Shown: piece by piece, positions 59,800 to 64,000 of the stretch
Numbering within the stretch: position 1 is the first letter of the stretch
How the letters are laid out: each line of letters starts with the position of its first letter
Notes under the pieces: generated by a model
What the model saw: only the letters and a program-made list of their open reading frames with translations
Database searches by the model: none
Told to the model about the DNA's origin: nothing
Assembly: GCA_021442155.1 (NCBI GenBank)
Contig: CM038218.1
Location: 56,023,277 to 56,087,276, forward strand
Length of the DNA: 64,000 nt
Origin: Cymbidium sinense
Taxonomy: Eukaryota > Streptophyta > Magnoliopsida > Asparagales > Orchidaceae
Direction of reading: 5' to 3'
Position numbers and translations under genes: made by a program

Positions 59800-61250
59800 C
59801 AGTGGATCAACCTAGGTGATCACCTCCCGGGTCTGACTCTGATCCTGCATGGCAAGTTTCAAATTTTTCATCATATGTTTCTTTGTAGAACATGATAAAG
59901 CTATATCCCATTCATTTAGAAATGAAGAATTGGAAAAATAGCTACCTGTTATAACCTTAATGGATCCTTGTTTAGGGTCCATCAGGTGCTCCTTTGGAAT
60001 AGTCACCAATCCTTACTTAAAATTTCTTTCAAGCCAGTCTTTGAAAGAAAAACAATCCTCAATAGTATGCCCCAACATCTGATGATATGGGCAATAATTG
60101 GGATCATTTACCTTTCCTACCTCCTCTAGCTTTTTTGGATCATGGAGTTTAAAGTTTGACTTTTTTATCATATTTTTAAAATTTTTCCTCACCGCCTCTT
60201 TCTTAAAGGAATAAGTCTGGTTCATCCTTTATGAGAAAGTGCTAGTTGGAAAATTCTTAAGAGATGATGACTACTGCTGTTGTGGTGATTTATAAGATGA
60301 AGCTCACTCTGGTAGTACTTGCATAAGATCTTTCCCTCTATCCACTACAGAGACACTACTTGCTCTTTTTTCTAAAGGCTTCCTAGGCTTGGATGACTCA
60401 GATTAGTCTTTTAAGAATGACATCCTAGGAGCTTCCTCTTGTAAACAAGAGGCTTTATTTAAAAGTTTCTCAAAGGTTTTAATAGTAAAGCCTTTGAATA
60501 GAAAGGCCATAGGGCCATGTATATTCCTAAGGAGGTTCTCTACAGCATGTTGCTCTTGTAGGTGAGGTCGCATTTTAAGCTTAGGATTCTCCATCTTAGG
60601 ATATAATCTACCAGAAATTCTCCAAGCTTCTGTGTGCTACCACTAGGTCTCCTATAGTAACATGATGTTGAACACCTATGAATCTCTTTCAAACATCTCT
60701 TCCAAAGAAAGTAACAAATCATTTGGCAAATCAACATACTACCGAAAGTAACTCCTGCTACTAATACTATCTAAATAAAGAGCATTGCTCCTCTTAAGCA
60801 AATTGCACAGAAGTGAGCCAAATGCTACTAGGGATTTCTAGCCCCATCGAATATTTTAAAAGATGGGGACACAAACCCCTTTGGATAAGGAATGGAATCA
60901 AACTCCCTAGGGTATGGCCTACCCCTTGGAATCAGGGTTGTGCCCCAAGTTTGTGCAAACAATTTTTTCACTTGTTATTGTACCAATGTCTTTAGTTCAG
61001 TGTTGGAAGGTACTATGACTACAGGTTTTGATTTTCATACAAAGGACCTCAAATCATCGGTATGCAATGAATCAAGGGTCAATCTGAAGATGATGGAATC
61101 ATATTTTGTACTGATTGAATGGTAGCAATCATCTCCTCCATCTTCTTGCTCATAGAATCAATCTGCTCATCCTTCTTTTGAAGCTGAAGGATAAGCTATT
61201 GGTTTGAAGTTAAAGTAGTATCTTCTTGTGTCTCTTCCTACTTTTTTTAG
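59800..61250 (-). pseudogene. Gypsy (-) gag with zinc knuckle (broken)
   Basis: From the 5' side: a coiled-coil-like QLQKKDEQIDSMSKKMEEMI near 61,150, then PYPKGFVSPSFKIFDGARNP (about 60,835-60,900), the start of the capsid-like domain, then DLLLSLEEMFER and YILRWRILSLKCDLTYK (60,540-60,737). A CCHC-like motif PNYCPYHQMLGHTIEDCFSF is at 60,040-60,110. Frameshifts and stops separate the segments. Structural protein of the retrotransposon particle. Confidence 0.75.
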
Positions 61251-62760
61251 ATGATCTAATGTCAACCATGTAGATATGTGCTACTAGCAAACTTAAATTA
61301 TCATCAAACATGTCATCTTGCTCATGATCAAAATATTCAGAACTTGTTTTCAAATTTTCTTTTTCTTCATCTTCTTTAATGATGTTTTCTATCTATTCTT
61401 TGGAAAAAAAGAGTGGAACACCATTACTATCTAAGATGACATCAGTTGGTTCACCAATTTCCATTGGCCTCAATTCAAATGGTTCATTCATATTCCCCTG
61501 GGATGTAGGGCTACTCTCAATGAAGGTTCCCAAGCCAAAGTGACCCACATCAGTAGTTTTCCTAACATAAGGAGTGGATAAGAATAATCCATTCCTTTAC
61601 TAGGAACATCTAATGAATGTACTTCAACCTGAGGCAATCATGATGAGAGTAAAGGCTTATCTAAAACTAGTCTAATGAAGATCTTAAAGGTGAAGAAGGT
61701 AAGGGTGGTGAAGGAATCCTATGCTCAGAGGTAGAAGGAATCCTAAAAGAAACTCTTTTATTCTTCTTCTTAGGATAAGTCCTATCATTTTCTGACCTAG
61801 TAGATTGATCTTTATGCCATGTAAGTGAGTGCAAAGGATGAGAATATCACCCTAATACTATAGGCACAGGGTAAGGAGGTCTTTTCCTATCAGACATGAC
61901 CACCCTCCCTTCCTTTTGATGATGGAAGGTGGTAGGTCTTCTTGATAGTTTTCTAGCTAGATTTTGAGAAGCCTGATGCTTCATGGTTCTCAATAGGTCT
62001 TCTTTAGTGTAGGAAGAAGATCTAGGTATCCTATGTAAGGTTTGGTGAAGTTGACCATGGGATTCCCTATTTACCTACTTAAAGCTTTTCTTTTCAGGAT
62101 GGATGAAAGGATGGGGTAGGGAACAAGCAATCCTCATTACATCCTCCTCCTCAATTGTAGAAGACAAAGGGTAGAATATGCTTTCACCTAAGAGTGGGAA
62201 AGTGACAGGAAGAGCATATTCATTCCTCTTCATAGCTAGTTTCATATCTAGCATATCTCTCTGCCTCCGCTCCCTAAGAGCTATCATCTTGAGTCTCCTT
62301 CCTCTATTTTTCTTTTGACTTTTAGTCATTTCAAATGTTTTAGAGGTGGAACCTACTTCAAAGGTGCTAAAGGGGACTAGAGCAGGGAATGCCTCCAAGT
62401 GATTTGATTTTGAACAGTCCCTATTGGTCCCTTTCAACAGCTAGTAAGCATCTTATCTCCAACAGGATCTGAAATACTAGAAAATTCTAGAATAGGTTGC
62501 TTATTTCTTAGAGTTGCTTTAGCGATAGGAGCAAGAGTCACTCCGTTGACAGTAATGTTGAGGTTTTCAAATCTAGCCCTAAATTTGATGATGGAGCCAT
62601 CAGGTAAGCGACTACTATCAACAAAAAAGTGAATACCAGAAGTGGCTATAAAGATCAACTGGCCAACCATTTTCTTGTTTATAGAAACAAAAATTAATCT
62701 TATTAAAAAAATGTAAAATAACCAGAATATGGTCAAACTAATTTTTTCTTCACCTTTCAA
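61251..62760 (-). pseudogene. Gypsy (-) leader / pre-gag open region, function not recognised
   Basis: Two joined frames. One starts within 62,434-62,760 at an internal Met (MVGQLIFIATSGIHFFVDSS), with RLPDGSIIKFRARFENLNIT and VNGVTLAPIAKATLRNKQPI. The second (62,075-62,437) is basic, with KSQKKNRGRRLKMIALRERR QRDMLDMKLAMKRNE. A frameshift near 62,437 separates them. No family recognised. Position between primer-binding site and capsid region suggests an N-terminal gag part or an additional 5' ORF. 61,251-62,070 has only short frames. Confidence 0.45.
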
Positions 62761-63018
62761 GAAATTTTAGCCAATAATATGGCCAAGATTATCTCTCACC
62801 TCTCATTTTATTTTGAGATTTGGTTCTAGGACCCAATCATTTTACTATGATAAATGAAGTGTTCTAGAACCTCTATTCAAGATGTTAGATAAGCTTAACC
62901 AAGAATGAAATGGAGGGGTATCCATTGAAAACAAAGGCAGTCCTGATTAGTGGGCACTAGTACACTACCGATATATAGAAATATCCACCTATTTCTAAAT
63001 ATGGAGAGAGGAACCATT

Positions 63019-63035
63019 CCCCAGTGGAGTCGCCA
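63019..63035 (-). other. Primer-binding-site-like sequence
   Basis: On minus: TGGCGACTCCACTGGGG, starting with the TGG that pairs with a tRNA CCA end, about 8 bp inside a CCAACA terminus that fits the end of a 5' LTR. Sequences of this TGGCGACTCC type occur at the same place in Tat/Ogre-like plant gypsy elements. The primer tRNA (possibly Arg) is inferred, not shown. Confidence 0.7.
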
Positions 63036-63043
63036 AAAAAATA

Positions 63044-64000
63044 TGTTGGTTCTTTTCTTTGGAATAGAGAAAAGAAATGACACCACATAGAGTTTAGAAT
63101 ATTTTATTTAGATGACCAAATATTATTAAGGAATAAGCATATTATCTCAAAGATAAACATGCTTTCTTGTAATGGATTCAATCATTTCAATAAAAGACTC
63201 CTAAGGCTAATGGGTCTTTCCTACAGTATTTTCCCTGAGTTACATGGAAAAGTAGAAGTATTCTATTTTATCTTGGGATCATGGTTCTAAAAGGCAAGCC
63301 TCTATAGTTAATTACATCTTAGGAAGGGTCTCTTCCTAAGAATACTCTGATTAAAGAAACAAGTGGTTATTCTTAAAGATTACTAAGGTAGCTTTCAAAG
63401 GATTGATTTTTAGAAATTCAATTGGGAGAGTTCCAAATTGGAGAGAGTTATTTTCATGAGTCAAATGGAAAAAAGTAGGAAATATTTATTGATATTGGGA
63501 TGCCCAATAGACATTTCAACTATCTTATAATTCACCTTCAAATTTGGGATTTAATTCTAGAATTTAAGTTATCTTTTTCTTAGAAATCTAGGACTTAGAT
63601 TCTAGCATCATATGACTGTAGAAATGCCTAGGGTTGAAGACTTATTCCTAAAAGAATGCTTTAGAACCTAGTCGTGCTTACACATGTCGATGCTCCTAGT
63701 TATATATTTGGAATCATTGGTCATTCTCTTCACTTGAAGGAACTAACCTATCAACTCTGGACTTACAACCACAGAGAAGGCTAACACCACCTAAGGACAT
63801 TTTAAAACCATGAGGCTAAGTCATATGAATGCAAGTTGGTTGGGCTATTGTAGTTTTAGGAAAGAAATCTATGAACCTAGACTTGCTCCCTAACCCCTAA
63901 GATTATGTAGGGTATGAAGATGTACCTAATTAATGTATATTTTTTTAATTTTTTATAATTTTTGACTCAAAATTCATTTAGGTCATAGGAATATAATTTA
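63044..64000 (-). repeat. Partial 5' LTR of the minus gypsy element
   Basis: Non-coding sequence that on minus ends in CCAACA just before the primer-binding site, as an LTR should. It continues past the window end, so the LTR is longer than 956 bp. No second copy is in the window, and no coding frame is supported. Confidence 0.55.

Larger units (their letters stand above)
54660..63043 (-). mobile_element. Ty3/gypsy element on minus, internal region (decayed)
   Basis: Runs right to left: primer-binding-like site (63,019-63,035), a leader with an extra open region, gag with zinc knuckle, protease, linker, RT, RNase H and a badly decayed integrase that meets the neighbouring LTR near 54,660. 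No 3' LTR of its own is seen. Same lineage as the + element. Frameshifts, stops and lost catalytic residues show it is inactive. Confidence 0.85.

Overview
The window is repeat-rich, gene-poor nuclear DNA of a seed plant, most likely an angiosperm; the species cannot be named from it. The basis is the plant telomere motif TTTAGGG (and decayed forms) over most of 3.4-42.6 kb, plant-type LINEs with a C-terminal RNase H, Ty3/gypsy elements of a common plant lineage, and retrocopies of a plant glycine-rich RNA-binding protein (GR-RBP) mRNA. I see no intact host gene and no tRNA, rRNA or CRISPR locus.

Layout. 1-3,456: a non-coding repeat unit, probably a retrotransposon LTR, with a diverged second copy at about 52,098-54,652. 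3,426-42,562: telomere-derived DNA, G-rich strand always on +, interrupted by three decayed LINEs (about 3,899-8,536, 15,638-18,417 and 30,029-37,921) and by GR-RBP retrocopies (14,905-15,368, 25,876-26,347, 27,748-28,110, with tail scraps near 41,938 and 42,563). 42,633-47,050: AT-rich non-coding DNA, then a GGTCAA-rich degenerate repeat. 47,050-51,575: a 5'-truncated gypsy pol region on +. About 51,600-54,652: its probable 3' LTR. 54,660-63,043: a second decayed gypsy element of the same lineage on minus (gag, protease, RT, RNase H, integrase in order), with a primer-binding-site-like sequence at 63,019-63,035 and part of its 5' LTR from 63,044 to the window end.

The telomere-derived DNA is not a simple array. 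A boundary motif (poly-T/poly-A, then AATTAAGTAAACTAGTAGG, then TTTAGGTTTATTTAG) recurs twelve times and starts units of roughly 0.5-1.7 kb. Within a unit a TTTTA-rich domain passes into dense TTTAGGG. Long blocks are also duplicated within and between arrays.

Every retro-derived segment in the array lies on the minus strand, with its poly(A) end (poly-T on +) attached to the 3' side of a TTTAGGG block and its truncated 5' end running into more telomeric repeat. That is the geometry expected if reverse transcription was primed from a telomeric G-strand 3' end and the new end was then healed with telomere repeat. Two LINEs also end in GR-RBP 3'UTR sequence instead of their own 3' end, which looks like template switching. 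These readings are inferences from junction geometry. Shared flanks show that later segmental duplication multiplied at least some of the copies. Some GC-rich GGCC/CCCAGGG blocks inside the array may be sequencing or assembly artefacts.
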